NCBI GenBank assembly: GCA_025355965.1
Contig: JANXYR010000021.1
Location: forward strand, 1 to 51,626
Direction of reading: 5' to 3'
Origin: Geobacteraceae bacterium
GTDB lineage: Bacteria > Desulfobacterota > Desulfuromonadia > Geobacterales > Pseudopelobacteraceae
Length of the DNA: 51,626 bases
Below the pieces are notes generated by a model that saw only the letters and a program-made list of their open reading frames with translations, searched no databases and was not told the origin of the DNA. Positions 32,403 to 41,272 of this stretch are shown here, piece after piece. The position numbers were made by a program, and so were the translations under genes. Each line of letters begins with the position of its first letter. Position 1 is the stretch's first letter.

Positions 32403-33149
32403 ATGCGCCTATTATTGATTGCCTTCCAATTTCTGACTATCATACCGCTCTCCTTTCGTTTCCGCTGTGAAAAGGAGGACTTGGGGCGTTCGACATTGTT
32501 TTTCCCAATTGTGGGCCTTGCTATCGGTGGACTGTTGGTGACGTGCAACTGGCTGATATCCCCCTGGATTGCCAGACCCCTCTGTGATGCCTTGCTGATA
32601 ACCCTGCTGGCCCTGATTACCGGCGCACTGCACCTAGATGGCTTGGCGGATGTCTGCGATGGCCTAGCGGCCCGTGGCGGCCGGGAACGATTTCTCGCGG
32701 TTATGAAGGATTCGCAGGTCGGTGCGGTCGGTGCGGTCGGACTCGTGCTCGGAATCCTGCTGAAGTGGCAGGCGCTTGAGGCGGTGCCTTCGGAACTGAA
32801 ATGGCAGGCGTTACTGCTCTTCCCTGCTCTGGCCCGATTTGGCCAGGTTCTGACGATGACCGGTGCCCGCCACGCCAGGCAGGATGGGCTCGGCGCTGCT
32901 GTTGCCCAGGGAACTGGCTCTGCCCCTCTTTTTTTTGCGTTTGCTACGGTAGCCTTTGCCGCCTTTTACCTGCTTGGTCCAAAAGGGTTTGTGCCGCTGA
33001 TTGCGGTATGTCTGCTGACGTTTGCCGGGCGGATTTTCTTTCAACGCAAGCTTGGCGGCCTGACCGGCGATACGATCGGCTGCATCAGCGAGCTCAATGA
33101 AATTCTGGTTCTGATTGTTATTCCCGCTCTGCCGCTGATAAGATTCTAA
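32403..33149 (+). CDS. cobS: adenosylcobinamide-GDP ribazoletransferase (cobalamin synthase)
   Basis: CobS joins AdoCbi-GDP (from CobU) and alpha-ribazole (from CobT and CobC) to make cobalamin in the membrane. The 248-residue protein has the N-terminal AFQFLTIIPL, GRSTLFFPIVGLAIG, and the metal-binding LHLDGLADVCDGLAA, followed by MKDSQVGAVGAVGLVL. Six or seven membrane spans are visible. It is separated from cobU-cobT-bzaF by about 2.6 kb of other genes but is on the same strand and followed by cobC after 21 bases. No second riboswitch precedes it. Confidence 0.95.
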   Translation: MRLLLIAFQFLTIIPLSFRFRCEKEDLGRSTLFFPIVGLAIGGLLVTCNWLISPWIARPLCDALLITLLALITGALHLDGLADVCDGLAARGGRERFLAVMKDSQVGAVGAVGLVLGILLKWQALEAVPSELKWQALLLFPALARFGQVLTMTGARHARQDGLGAAVAQGTGSAPLFFAFATVAFAAFYLLGPKGFVPLIAVCLLTFAGRIFFQRKLGGLTGDTIGCISELNEILVLIVIPALPLIRF

Positions 33150-33170
33150 AAGTTAACCCGGAGAATAATC

Positions 33171-33773
33171 ATGACACCCCATACCCGCATCTATCTCATA
33201 CGCCATGGTCAGGTGGCAGGTTTTGACCAACCCCGTTACAACGGCCAGACCGATGTTGCACTGACCGATTATGGTATTGAGCAGTACCATTGCCTCAAAG
33301 ATCGCCTGGCAGATAAGAAAATATCAGCCTGTTATACGAGCGATCTGACGCGCTGTACGACAGGCGCCGGAATCATCTGTCAGACGTTCGGTATAGATCC
33401 GACCCCCCGTCGTGAACTGCGTGAGTTGAATATTGGAGTCTGGGAAGGTTTAACCTGGGAAGAGATCCGCTCTAACTGGCCTGATTGCTGGCAGGCGCGA
33501 TTGAATGATCTGGTTAATTATCGGGTGCCGGGGGGAGAGAACCTGCTGGATGTCGAAGCGCGGGTCATGCCGGTTATTAACGAATTGGTAGAACGGCACA
33601 AAGGGCAGGAGGTGCTGGTGGTCGGACATGGCGGGGTCAACCGCATTGTGCTGTTGAATGCCATCGGTGCGCCTCTGGCAGGGATGTTTAATGTCGAGCA
33701 AAATTACGGCTGCTTGAATATTATTGACTATTATGCCGATGGCCGGGCGACGGTAAAGTTGTTGAATGGATAA
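33171..33773 (+). CDS. cobC: alpha-ribazole phosphatase
   Basis: The 200-residue histidine-phosphatase has the catalytic RHG at residues 11-13 (YLIRHGQVAG), the second Arg/Glu site LRELNIGVWEGLTWEE, and the C-terminal His in VVGHGGVNR. The function as CobC, removing phosphate from alpha-ribazole phosphate, is taken from its place right after cobS. A phosphoglycerate-mutase-like activity would be hard to exclude from sequence alone. GGAG lies 7 bases before the ATG. The stop overlaps the PilZ gene by eight bases. Confidence 0.9.
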   Translation: MTPHTRIYLIRHGQVAGFDQPRYNGQTDVALTDYGIEQYHCLKDRLADKKISACYTSDLTRCTTGAGIICQTFGIDPTPRRELRELNIGVWEGLTWEEIRSNWPDCWQARLNDLVNYRVPGGENLLDVEARVMPVINELVERHKGQEVLVVGHGGVNRIVLLNAIGAPLAGMFNVEQNYGCLNIIDYYADGRATVKLLNG

Positions 33774-34557
33774 TAACCTGCCCAACATAAGCGATTACAG
33801 TCGCTACTTCACTCTGAGGCAGAAGGTATATCTGGTCAATATGTCGGTGGACCGTAACACTGATATCTACGAGTCGCTGAGTGGTGTCGTTACCTTCAGC
33901 GGCGTTGATTCACTCGAACTCATGATTACCCATGGTGGTGTCGGTATACATGACAATGAGATTGGTGTTGCAACCTACAAACTGACAAGCCAGGCGCTCG
34001 GTAGCGGTATTCAGGTGCTGGCCGACCTGATCGGCATTGTCTCCGAAAATGTCTTTAAATTTCGCATGCATGGGATATTGGAGATGTTCCAACGCCGTAG
34101 TGTCCCTCGTGTTGACCTCTATGCACGAATCTTTCATGTACGCGGTAATTTCCCGCTGGCATCTTTTAAAAAGGAGTGGCAGCGGGTTATGGATCGTCTG
34201 CGTAACAATGCCGTCCTGCCTGGTCTTGTCCTGCAGGAGACCGAGATCAATCTGAGCGCTGGCGGGATCGGTCTTACCGTTGACTTGAAAAACCGCCCCA
34301 CGCCGCTTTCAATGTTTTTTGTCGCACTGGATGAAGGTCTGCCGATCTGCGCCCTGGCGGAAACTGCATGGGAACAGGTTGAGGATGAGAAGCTTCGCTG
34401 CGGATTTCGCTTTATTCAAATTCTTAAGACGGATCAGGAGCGCATAAACAGTTGTATTAGCGATTTGATACGGAAAAGTGGCGGGGCCCATCTGGACTAC
34501 AAGCGCAATTGGGTGCTTGTGGACAAGATGGTGGCGGATGGACGTAAACCTGGGTAA
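33766..34557 (+). CDS. PilZ-domain protein (c-di-GMP receptor candidate)
   Basis: The 263-residue cytoplasmic protein has an N-terminal YcgR-like beta domain (about 1-100: TLRQKVYLVNMSVDRN, GVVTFSGVDSLELMI) and a C-terminal PilZ domain that starts with RRSVPRVDL (RxxxR, residues about 111-116) and has NLSAGGIGL (NxSxxG) near residue 165. Both c-di-GMP-binding motifs are complete. There is an insertion of about 40 residues between them. YcgR-type proteins control motility or surface behaviour. The gene overlaps cobC by eight bases, probably only a shared transcript. A c-di-GMP-related MshEN protein occurs 10 kb downstream. Confidence 0.87.
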   Translation: MDNNLPNISDYSRYFTLRQKVYLVNMSVDRNTDIYESLSGVVTFSGVDSLELMITHGGVGIHDNEIGVATYKLTSQALGSGIQVLADLIGIVSENVFKFRMHGILEMFQRRSVPRVDLYARIFHVRGNFPLASFKKEWQRVMDRLRNNAVLPGLVLQETEINLSAGGIGLTVDLKNRPTPLSMFFVALDEGLPICALAETAWEQVEDEKLRCGFRFIQILKTDQERINSCISDLIRKSGGAHLDYKRNWVLVDKMVADGRKPG

Positions 34558-34595
34558 ATGCATCGGGTAATAAATAGCACGTATAAGGTGGGAAA

Positions 34596-34913
34596 ATGAG
34601 ATCACGAGGCCCAAGGACAGTTACCCTTCCGAGCGCCGACGAGGCTGCTATAATTCTTAAGCGGATGCGCGGCGAGGTTGACAATAACTCCAACTACCGG
34701 ACGAAATCCCTGAAGATTCATGGCCCTGTCTGTGCTAAATGTGGCCGCGAGTTTGATCAGGCAAGCCTTAATCTTCTGACCGTTCATCATAAGGACGGTA
34801 ATCACCATAACAATCCGCCCAATGGCTCAAACTGGGAAAACCTATGTAGCCATTGTCATGACGATGAACATTCTCGTGGAGAGTTAGGAGAGTACTTTTC
34901 GAAGACTACTTGA
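34596..34913 (+). CDS. HNH nuclease-domain protein, YajD-like
   Basis: The 105-residue protein has a zinc pair CAKCGREF, the HNH core LTVHHKDGNHHNNPPNGS, and NWENLCSHCHDDEH. This matches E. coli YajD, an HNH nuclease-like protein of unknown cellular role. The N-terminus (RSRGPRTVTLPSADEAA) is basic and flexible. No restriction or toxin partner is nearby. The ribosome site, AGGTGGGAAA, is close to the ATG. Confidence 0.88.
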   Translation: MRSRGPRTVTLPSADEAAIILKRMRGEVDNNSNYRTKSLKIHGPVCAKCGREFDQASLNLLTVHHKDGNHHNNPPNGSNWENLCSHCHDDEHSRGELGEYFSKTT

Positions 34914-35047
34914 CGTCCAGCATAAACCAGCATCAAAAGAGCCCGAGAAATCAGTGAAAAATATTTATTTTAGAGTACAATATACGCGTAATCCGTTATG
35001 AATGAGAGGGTGACTTTGTTAAAAACATGGCGAGTTGGAGGTGCTGA

Positions 35048-37117
35048 ATGTATAGATCTCATGGCCGAGTTTATCTTTTTACGCTCTGTATATTGTTCGC
35101 ATTTACAATAATTTCCGCCTGCAGCAACACCTCTTCTCCCCCCGTAAATCAACCATCTGTCTCTGCCAAGCTTGTCAAACCTGCCAGTAACACAGAACTG
35201 GAGCAATGGCTCAAAGCTCAACTGGTGAAAAGTTACCAGGTTAGAGACGTTCGCTACTATTATGCAACAATGGGTTCCAGAGTGACAACGGGAGCAAATG
35301 TTGAACTGACTCTTGGGGCAGCTGCCGCTAACTCGGCATCTACACAAGCATCAGGGAGCAGCGTAGCGGATTCCTATTCCAGAACCAATGTTCAGGAAAA
35401 TGGAGTAGACGAAGGCGATCTGGTAAAGACGGACGGGAACTATATTTACCTGGCCCGCGGCAGTCGTTTTCTTGTTCTGAAGGCGCAACCGGTTATGGAA
35501 ACGGCGATAGTCAGCGACATCGACCTCACGGAACAGATCAACGAACTGCACTTGGTTGGCAGCCATGTTTCGATCATTACAGCACCGTACAATGCAGTCG
35601 GGTTGACCATCGGGGTAATGCCTGGGGTTGCCACAACCAGGCTTTACAATTATGACATTTCTACCCCTACTGCACCGGTATTGTCTTCACGATTTGATTT
35701 CCCCGGTTCCCTCCAGGGGAGCAGGAGAATCAACGATACGATCTATCTTATTACAAACCATCAAATCGACCTCCCCTCACCTGTTTCTGCATGGAATTAT
35801 CTTCCATCCGGTAACTACAGCATAGATGCTTACAGTCAGGCCAGCGCCACTGCTACAGCAGAAAATTTGCGCCGTATCGATGCCTTAACTCTTGAAGACA
35901 TGCTCCCTTCCTACAGCCGGACAAACTACTCAGAAGGAGTAGCGGGAGTGGCAAGCATCACTCCTGTGGTGGCAAGTGGTGATATTTATATTCCAGTGAA
36001 CGGAAACGGAACTGATCTCTCCCTGGTCATCGCAGTCGATAGTGCCGCAGCCACGCCTGTTGTCACATGCAGCGGGGTTATCAGTTCATGGTGTCAGATT
36101 TATATGTCGCCAGAAAGTCTCTATCTGGCCTCCAGCAACAGCTGGGCCTGGGTTGAACCCGTTCAGGGAGTGTCTCAGATATCGAGTAACCCCGAACCAT
36201 GGACAGCACTACACAAGTTTGCCCTGGCGAATGGGGTCGGTAAGCCGCTTTATAAAGGAAGTGGGACGGTGGCAGGTTGGCTCAATAACCAGTTCAGTAT
36301 GGGAGAATACAACGGCAATCTCCGGATTGGTACGACACGCGGAGGGTGGTGGGGTGAAGGAATCAGCAACCGTCTCGCCATCCTGGCCGAACAGGATGGA
36401 ATTCTCGTTGAAAAAGGGCGTATCGAGGGGTTGGCTCCGGGAGAAAAGATCTATTCCATGCGCTTTGATCGTGACCGTGGCTACATGGTGACATTTCGCC
36501 AGACAGATCCGCTGTTCACCTTTGATTTGAGCGATCCACAGAATCCAAGGAAGGGGGGAGAACTCAAGGTGAATGGTTTCGCTACATATATTCATCTTGT
36601 AGGGCAAAATAACAACCGGCTTCTCACCGTGGGGCGGTCGGCTGATAGTAATGGCCGCGTAACCGGTAATAAACTCCAGCTGTTTGATGTGACAAGTTTG
36701 ACAAATCCTACACTCCTTGGAGAGTTTGAGATGGGAAGCGGTTGGTCATCAGCGCTGTATGATTATCATGCCTTTCTCTACTACGAACCACTGGGGATTC
36801 TTGCCATTCCATACTACAGCTACGGTAGTGCATCTGAACCCTACAGCTCCGGTCTCTCGGTATTCGATGTTGCCGCAAGTGGACTATCTCAGCGGGGTGT
36901 GATCCAATCCCAAGCTGTCATTAGTGGCTATGGTTCGTATTTCGATACGGTAGATCGCGCCGTGATCATCGGCACAGATATCTATGTGATTGCCCATAGG
37001 TCGTTAACCGTGGCAAGCGCAGATCTGTTGGCTATAAAGAAGGTGGTTGGCTTGCCGGAAGGGTACGGTTACTATGCTATTACTGGGCAGGGTGGGGTAG
37101 TCATGCCGGCTTTATGA
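35048..37117 (+). CDS. secreted beta-propeller-domain lipoprotein
   Basis: The 689-residue protein has a lipoprotein signal (ending TIISAC, Cys near 25). Residues about 110-640 match the beta-propeller domain of PF09826: SRTNVQENGVDEGDLVKTDGNYIYLARG, then blades with LYNYDISTPTAPVLSS, GEKIYSMRFDRDRGYMVTF, TFDLSDPQNPRKGGELKVNGF, LQLFDVTSLTNPTLLGEFE. Such proteins are found on the outer surface of many bacteria and archaea; no activity is established. It is transcribed alone, with GGAGG 6 bases upstream. The convergent DUF3108 gene follows 27 bases after the stop. Confidence 0.86.
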   Translation: MYRSHGRVYLFTLCILFAFTIISACSNTSSPPVNQPSVSAKLVKPASNTELEQWLKAQLVKSYQVRDVRYYYATMGSRVTTGANVELTLGAAAANSASTQASGSSVADSYSRTNVQENGVDEGDLVKTDGNYIYLARGSRFLVLKAQPVMETAIVSDIDLTEQINELHLVGSHVSIITAPYNAVGLTIGVMPGVATTRLYNYDISTPTAPVLSSRFDFPGSLQGSRRINDTIYLITNHQIDLPSPVSAWNYLPSGNYSIDAYSQASATATAENLRRIDALTLEDMLPSYSRTNYSEGVAGVASITPVVASGDIYIPVNGNGTDLSLVIAVDSAAATPVVTCSGVISSWCQIYMSPESLYLASSNSWAWVEPVQGVSQISSNPEPWTALHKFALANGVGKPLYKGSGTVAGWLNNQFSMGEYNGNLRIGTTRGGWWGEGISNRLAILAEQDGILVEKGRIEGLAPGEKIYSMRFDRDRGYMVTFRQTDPLFTFDLSDPQNPRKGGELKVNGFATYIHLVGQNNNRLLTVGRSADSNGRVTGNKLQLFDVTSLTNPTLLGEFEMGSGWSSALYDYHAFLYYEPLGILAIPYYSYGSASEPYSSGLSVFDVAASGLSQRGVIQSQAVISGYGSYFDTVDRAVIIGTDIYVIAHRSLTVASADLLAIKKVVGLPEGYGYYAITGQGGVVMPAL

Positions 37118-37144
37118 TGTAGATTCTTACTCTTGCTTCGGTGC

Positions 37145-37909
37145 TTACTTTCCGATTGGCCAGTAACTTCCCCCGGTCAGGGTCGCAGTTATACTTCCCA
37201 CGATGACCTTTGATTTCATCTGCACCGGTATCCGGCGGTCATCGTCTGTAAGCCAGATAAACATATCTCCTGTCCGGGCAAAAATACCCTCTGATTTCAG
37301 GAGCGGGTGGATCACTATTGTTTTAAAACGCCCTAGTGGCAAGACAAGTTCTTCCCGGCGCAGTACCTTTACTTCAGTGTTCCAGATTCTCTTGCAGTCG
37401 AATATGTCGATAAAATAGGATGTACCGACCTGTAAAGGAATAGTGCGAAAATAGTAAAAACTGGAAATGTTATCGTAGGTGCGTTTTGTGATGGCTTGTT
37501 GTTTCTCACTTTTGTTGCGGTGATCAATGGTTGTTACTTCCATTTTTTGGAAGTCAAAGCGTGCTTCCCGGTTGGTTATGGTCTTGCCTTCATGTTTTCG
37601 TTCCTGATACAGTCGTGGTGAACCGATGTACAAAGGGGGAGAACCAGGGGTCAGAAAGGATTCAATACGGTCGTCTACGGGGAAAAAAAAGCGCAGCCAA
37701 TCAGCGGATTTTGCAGTAGAAACGATATGGGTTTCATTTTCAACCTGTTTGACCTCCTGAACGGCACGACCGGCGGTAATTCCGGAATATGAAAGTTCAT
37801 ACTCCAACCGTTCCGGAATCTGGAATGCGTCCACGTTCGAGGCAAAGCTGGGCAGAAGTAATGCAACTGTCAAAAATATTGCTATATACAAAAAATATTT
37901 TCCGTGCAT
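37145..37909 (-). CDS. DUF3108 periplasmic protein
   Basis: The start is ATG 37909, where a signal sequence opens (MHGKYFLYIAIFLTVALLLP, cleavage near VDA-FQ). The product is 254 residues. DUF3108 signatures are ERLEYELSYSGITAGRA, STAKSADWLRFFFPVDDRIESF, and C-terminal GDMFIWLTDDDRRIPVQMKSKVIVGSITATL. The family is a periplasmic beta-sandwich of unknown role, often beside envelope genes. A small conserved gene lies 22 bases upstream on the same strand, probably in one transcript. Confidence 0.87.
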   Translation of the reverse strand: MHGKYFLYIAIFLTVALLLPSFASNVDAFQIPERLEYELSYSGITAGRAVQEVKQVENETHIVSTAKSADWLRFFFPVDDRIESFLTPGSPPLYIGSPRLYQERKHEGKTITNREARFDFQKMEVTTIDHRNKSEKQQAITKRTYDNISSFYYFRTIPLQVGTSYFIDIFDCKRIWNTEVKVLRREELVLPLGRFKTIVIHPLLKSEGIFARTGDMFIWLTDDDRRIPVQMKSKVIVGSITATLTGGSYWPIGK

Positions 37910-37931
37910 TACCCTGCCCTTTGATCCGCTG

Positions 37932-38306
37932 TTAAGCTTGACCGGCGGCCTGAGATTGTTCAAACTCGGTGCGAGCCTTGTGCATTTCTTCAACATCCCT
38001 TATTTTGTCACCCATCCAGGCATGAAAAACTTTGGCGTTTTCGTAACTCATGACAACCCCGGTATCAATGAAGCGGACCATGCTGCTGGCAAGGTCATTG
38101 GGCTCTACGCTGGTTTCACTACCAATAGCACCTTCGGGTGTGATTTCGTGTGAAATGGCATTCGGGAGTGGTTGACGCTCAAGGTAAAAGTTGATTACCA
38201 TTTCACCACGAGGGGAAAAACCGCCCTGTGCACCGTTGACATAGCTGGGGTTGTAGCCGTAATTGAATACATATTTGAACGTTAACTCAGGTTTTTTGTT
38301 GCTCAT
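37932..38306 (-). CDS. small conserved cytoplasmic protein, DUF3467-like
   Basis: This 124-residue protein has no signal peptide. The strings KYVFNYGYNPSYVNGAQGGFSPRGEMVINFYLE and VRFIDTGVVMSYENAKVFHAWMGDKI resemble DUF3467, in which a short beta part is followed by a helix with aligned Ser/Ala (MS..NAK). The match is weak and I offer it as a suggestion. The C-terminus is charged and helical. It is divergent from the ComEA-like gene and is followed by the DUF3108 gene after 22 bases. Confidence 0.62.
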   Translation of the reverse strand: MSNKKPELTFKYVFNYGYNPSYVNGAQGGFSPRGEMVINFYLERQPLPNAISHEITPEGAIGSETSVEPNDLASSMVRFIDTGVVMSYENAKVFHAWMGDKIRDVEEMHKARTEFEQSQAAGQA

Positions 38307-38421
38307 CGGTCTCTTCTCCTTTGATTCACTTAAATTGTGAGTTTAATAACAACTACTGACTACCTACCATAATCAGAGGGGCAAGGAAAAGAATTTCTTG
38401 CAACAGCTGTAAAAATCTTGA

Positions 38422-38450
38422 TTGACATACAGTGCTGTTGTTTGTAGAAG
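38422..38450 (+). promoter_or_regulatory. sigma-70-like promoter of the ComEA-like gene
   Basis: TTGACA (38422-38427) and, after 17 bases, TAGAAG (38445-38450) precede the gene start at 38485 with a leader of about 28 bases. The -10 box is poor, so a regulator may be needed. Confidence 0.5.
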
Positions 38451-38484
38451 GGTCATAATTCAAATCCAACTTTGGGGGTCTGTT

Positions 38485-38841
38485 ATGAAAAATTTTGCCA
38501 AAACCGTTCTGGTTGTAGTTTCGCTACTGTTATCTGTCGGCCTTGGTTTTGCGGCAGATGTAAAAAAACCTTTGGCAGACATAGCAGGTGCCGCAAAGTC
38601 TAGCGGAGACGTTGTAAAAACTGATTCAAAAACCGCTGCTAAAGCCAAGCTTGTTGATATTAACACCGCTGCTGAGGCTGAGTTGAAGGCCATTCCTGGA
38701 ATTGGTGATGCCTATGCTGCAAAAATTATTGCCGGCCGACCTTACGCTAATAAAACGCAGCTAAAATCCAGAAAAGTTTTGCCGGGAAACATTTACGAGC
38801 AGGTTAAAGATATGATTATTGCCAAGCTTCTTAAAAAATAA
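38485..38841 (+). CDS. ComEA-like helix-hairpin-helix secreted protein
   Basis: The start ATG 38485 follows GGGGGT by about 6 bases; upstream codons hold the promoter. The 118-residue protein has a signal peptide (MKNFAKTVLVVVSLLLSVG, cleavage near GFA-AD), a spacer rich in Ala and Lys, and a helix-hairpin-helix unit VDINTAAEAELKAIPGIGDAYAAKIIAGRPY with KTQLKSRKVLPGNIYEQV. This is the DNA-binding fold of ComEA, but no comEC is near. It may bind DNA at the cell surface or in the periplasm. It has its own terminator. Confidence 0.87.
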   Translation: MKNFAKTVLVVVSLLLSVGLGFAADVKKPLADIAGAAKSSGDVVKTDSKTAAKAKLVDINTAAEAELKAIPGIGDAYAAKIIAGRPYANKTQLKSRKVLPGNIYEQVKDMIIAKLLKK

Positions 38842-38869
38842 CATCAGGTTCTTGTTTAGTTCGTTCAAG

Positions 38870-38901
38870 CGGGGCATCCAACTGTGGAGCCCCGTTTTTT
38901 T
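38870..38901 (+). terminator. intrinsic terminator after ComEA-like gene
   Basis: CGGGGC (38870-38875) pairs with GCCCCG (38889-38894), with an inner TCCA/TGGA pairing, followed by seven T. It lies 28 bases after the stop. Confidence 0.93.
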
Positions 38902-38954
38902 GTGTTCCAAACCTTGTAAATCTTGACTTTACGCCAAGATACCTGCTATTCAGT

Positions 38955-38975
38955 TTGACTCTATAGAATAGTCAA
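38955..38975. promoter_or_regulatory. inverted repeat before hpnJ, possible operator or leader hairpin
   Basis: TTGACT (38955-38960) and AGTCAA (38970-38975) flank nine AT-rich bases, making a 21-base near-palindrome right before the GGAG of hpnJ. It could bind a repressor over the start site or fold to hide the ribosome site. A TTGACT/TATTCA pair just upstream (about 38924-38953) may be the promoter. Confidence 0.5.
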
Positions 38976-38984
38976 GGAGCTGTA

Positions 38985-40415
38985 ATGAAACCGCTTTTTT
39001 TAAATCCACCAACTTTTGAAGACTTTGACGGCGGAGCCGGCGCTCGCTACCAGGCTTCCCGTGAAGTAACCTCCTTCTGGTATCCAACCTGGCTCTGTTT
39101 TCCTGCCGGAATGATTGAGGGGAGCCGTGTTGTGGATGCCCCGGTGCAGAAATTCACCATGGAACAGTGCCTTGCCATCGCGCAGGAATTCGACATGGTG
39201 GTGATGTATACCTCAACACCGACGCTAAAGATTGACATTGAGACCGCCCGTCGGATCAAGGAGGTCAAGCCCGGTATCGTCACAGTATTGACCGGTCCGC
39301 ACGTTTCCGTATTGCCGGAAGAGTCCCTCAGCGCCGGGGCCGGTATTATCGATATTGTTTGTCGTGGAGAGTTTGATTACTCCACAAAAGAGCTCTGCGA
39401 AGGTCGCGAATGGAGCCGCGTGGATGGCATCAGTTTTGTGAATGATGGCAAGGTCGTCCATACCCCGGATCGTCCTCCGATAACAGACCTGGACGAATTG
39501 CCATTTGTGGCACCGATCTATAAAAGGGACCTGCCGATCTCTGAATATGTCATTCCGCATTTCAAAAATCCCTATGTTTCGATCTATTCCAGTCGCGGTT
39601 GTCCATCTCACTGCATCTACTGCCTCTGGCCTCAAACCTTTTCCGGTCGCACCATGCGGGTCAGGTCACCCCAGAATGTGTATGAGGAGATCAAATGGAT
39701 AGTCGACAATATTCCCGAAATGCGCGAACTCTCTTTTGACGACGACACCTTTACCGCAAACCGGCAACACGCCCGTGAAATTGCCGGGCTGATCAAGCCG
39801 CTTGGTATCTCCTGGACGATTAACGCCCGTGCCAATACAGATTACGAAACACTTAAAACGCTTCGTGAGGCAGGTTTACGGCATGTGGTGGTAGGTTTTG
39901 AAAGTGGCAATGATCCGATCCTGAAAAATATCAAAAAGGGGGTTACGGTCGCTCAGGCGGTACAATTTGCCAAGGATTGTAAAAAACTCGGTCTGTCTAT
40001 ACATGGTGCCTTCATCATGGGACTGCCTGGGGAAACCAAGGAAACCATCCGGAAGACGATTGAATTTGCCAAACAGCTCGACCTGAATTCGATTCAGGCC
40101 TCACTCGCCTCACCTTATCCGGGCACCGAATTTTATTCGCTCTGCGTTAAGGAGGGGTGGATATCCTCGGATAGTTTTCTCGATGACAGCGGCCACCAGA
40201 AGTGCGTCATAAACTATCCCAACCTCTCCAACACAGAGATTTTTAACTCGGTCGAAGAATTCTACAACAAATTCTATTTCCGTCCCAAGTATATTGCCCG
40301 TAGTATCGGCCGGATGTTAATCGATGGCGATGAGCGTCGGAAGCTGCTTCGCGAAGGAAAGCAGTATCTGGAATATATGCGGAAACGTAAGGCCTCTGGT
40401 TCGGATTGCCAATGA
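38985..40415 (+). CDS. hpnJ: hopanoid biosynthesis radical SAM protein HpnJ
   Basis: HpnJ is a B12-type radical SAM enzyme needed to convert the hopanoid glucosamine head group to a cyclitol ether. The 476-residue protein starts MKPLFLNPPTFEDFDGGAGARYQ, a diagnostic opening. A B12-binding-like domain follows (MVVMYTSTPT, TVLTGPHVSVLPEE). The cluster motif is canonical CX3CX2C (SSRGCPSHCIYCLWP, near residue 208-216). GFESGNDPILKNIKKG and MGLPGETKETI are typical of the barrel. The stop overlaps hpnK by four bases. The usual third gene of the set, the glycosyltransferase hpnI, is not in this window. Confidence 0.93.
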   Translation: MKPLFLNPPTFEDFDGGAGARYQASREVTSFWYPTWLCFPAGMIEGSRVVDAPVQKFTMEQCLAIAQEFDMVVMYTSTPTLKIDIETARRIKEVKPGIVTVLTGPHVSVLPEESLSAGAGIIDIVCRGEFDYSTKELCEGREWSRVDGISFVNDGKVVHTPDRPPITDLDELPFVAPIYKRDLPISEYVIPHFKNPYVSIYSSRGCPSHCIYCLWPQTFSGRTMRVRSPQNVYEEIKWIVDNIPEMRELSFDDDTFTANRQHAREIAGLIKPLGISWTINARANTDYETLKTLREAGLRHVVVGFESGNDPILKNIKKGVTVAQAVQFAKDCKKLGLSIHGAFIMGLPGETKETIRKTIEFAKQLDLNSIQASLASPYPGTEFYSLCVKEGWISSDSFLDDSGHQKCVINYPNLSNTEIFNSVEEFYNKFYFRPKYIARSIGRMLIDGDERRKLLREGKQYLEYMRKRKASGSDCQ

Positions 40416-41272
40416 AACGACTGATCATCACCTCTGATGATTTCGGACTTTCCGCCGGTGTCAATCGGGCTGTCGAACAGGCCTGGAAAAACGGTCTGCT
40501 GACCTGCGCTTCGATCATGCCTGGTGCGCCTGCATTTGACGAGGCTGTTAAAATTGCCCGTCGCAATCAAGGCCTGCAGATCGGTATTCATCTGACTCTT
40601 GTACAGGGTCGCGGCGTGTTGCCTCCGGCTGAAATCCCCTCTCTGGTAGATGCCGATGGCAATTTTACAGATAATCCCGTCATGGGTGGAATACGTTATT
40701 TTTTCGATAGAGGTCTCTATTGTCAGCTTAAACGGGAGATAGAGGCTCAAATCAAAAAGGTACTAGCCGCCGGAATCCAGTTCACTCACATTGATGGTCA
40801 CCTGAATATTCATCTTCACCCGACAGTGTTCAGAATTCTGTCTGAATTAATGCCTAGTTACGGCATCACAACTTTTCGCCTGGCGCGTGAGCGGCTTTCC
40901 CATAACCTCCGTTTTGACGGCCAGCGGAAATTTGGTAAGGCTCTGGAAAGCCTGATTTTCGGTTTTCTTACCGATCATGCCAGACCAGAGCTGGATCGGC
41001 TGGGGATTCAGTACGCTTCAGAGGTCAAAGGGGTGCTTAACTCAGGACGGATGACGGAGGAGTATATCCTCAACATCATTGACGACCTGCAGGATGGAGT
41101 GACGGAGATTTATTTTCACCCGGGGATTATGCCGGATGCCGCGATTAGCCGCCTGATGCCCGGTTATCGCCATCAGGAAGAGCTGGATGCCATAACAAGT
41201 CCGAGAGTCAGGCAACGGCTAATAGAATTACAGATACAGGTACAAAATTACCGTGGAGAGATAAAATGCTGA
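40412..41272 (+). CDS. hpnK: hopanoid biosynthesis deacetylase-like protein HpnK
   Basis: The ATG at 40412 overlaps the hpnJ stop; the TTG six bases before it is not needed. The 286-residue protein is of the YdjC/ChbG carbohydrate deacetylase family: LIITSDDFGLSAGVNRA (metal Asp-Asp), QIGIHLTLVQG, and FTHIDGHLNIHLHP (metal His), then EIYFHPGI. In the hopanoid pathway HpnK removes acetyl from N-acetylglucosaminyl bacteriohopanetetrol before HpnJ acts. Neighbour order hpnJ-hpnK is standard. It overlaps the next membrane-protein gene by seven bases. Confidence 0.93.
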   Translation: MKRLIITSDDFGLSAGVNRAVEQAWKNGLLTCASIMPGAPAFDEAVKIARRNQGLQIGIHLTLVQGRGVLPPAEIPSLVDADGNFTDNPVMGGIRYFFDRGLYCQLKREIEAQIKKVLAAGIQFTHIDGHLNIHLHPTVFRILSELMPSYGITTFRLARERLSHNLRFDGQRKFGKALESLIFGFLTDHARPELDRLGIQYASEVKGVLNSGRMTEEYILNIIDDLQDGVTEIYFHPGIMPDAAISRLMPGYRHQEELDAITSPRVRQRLIELQIQVQNYRGEIKC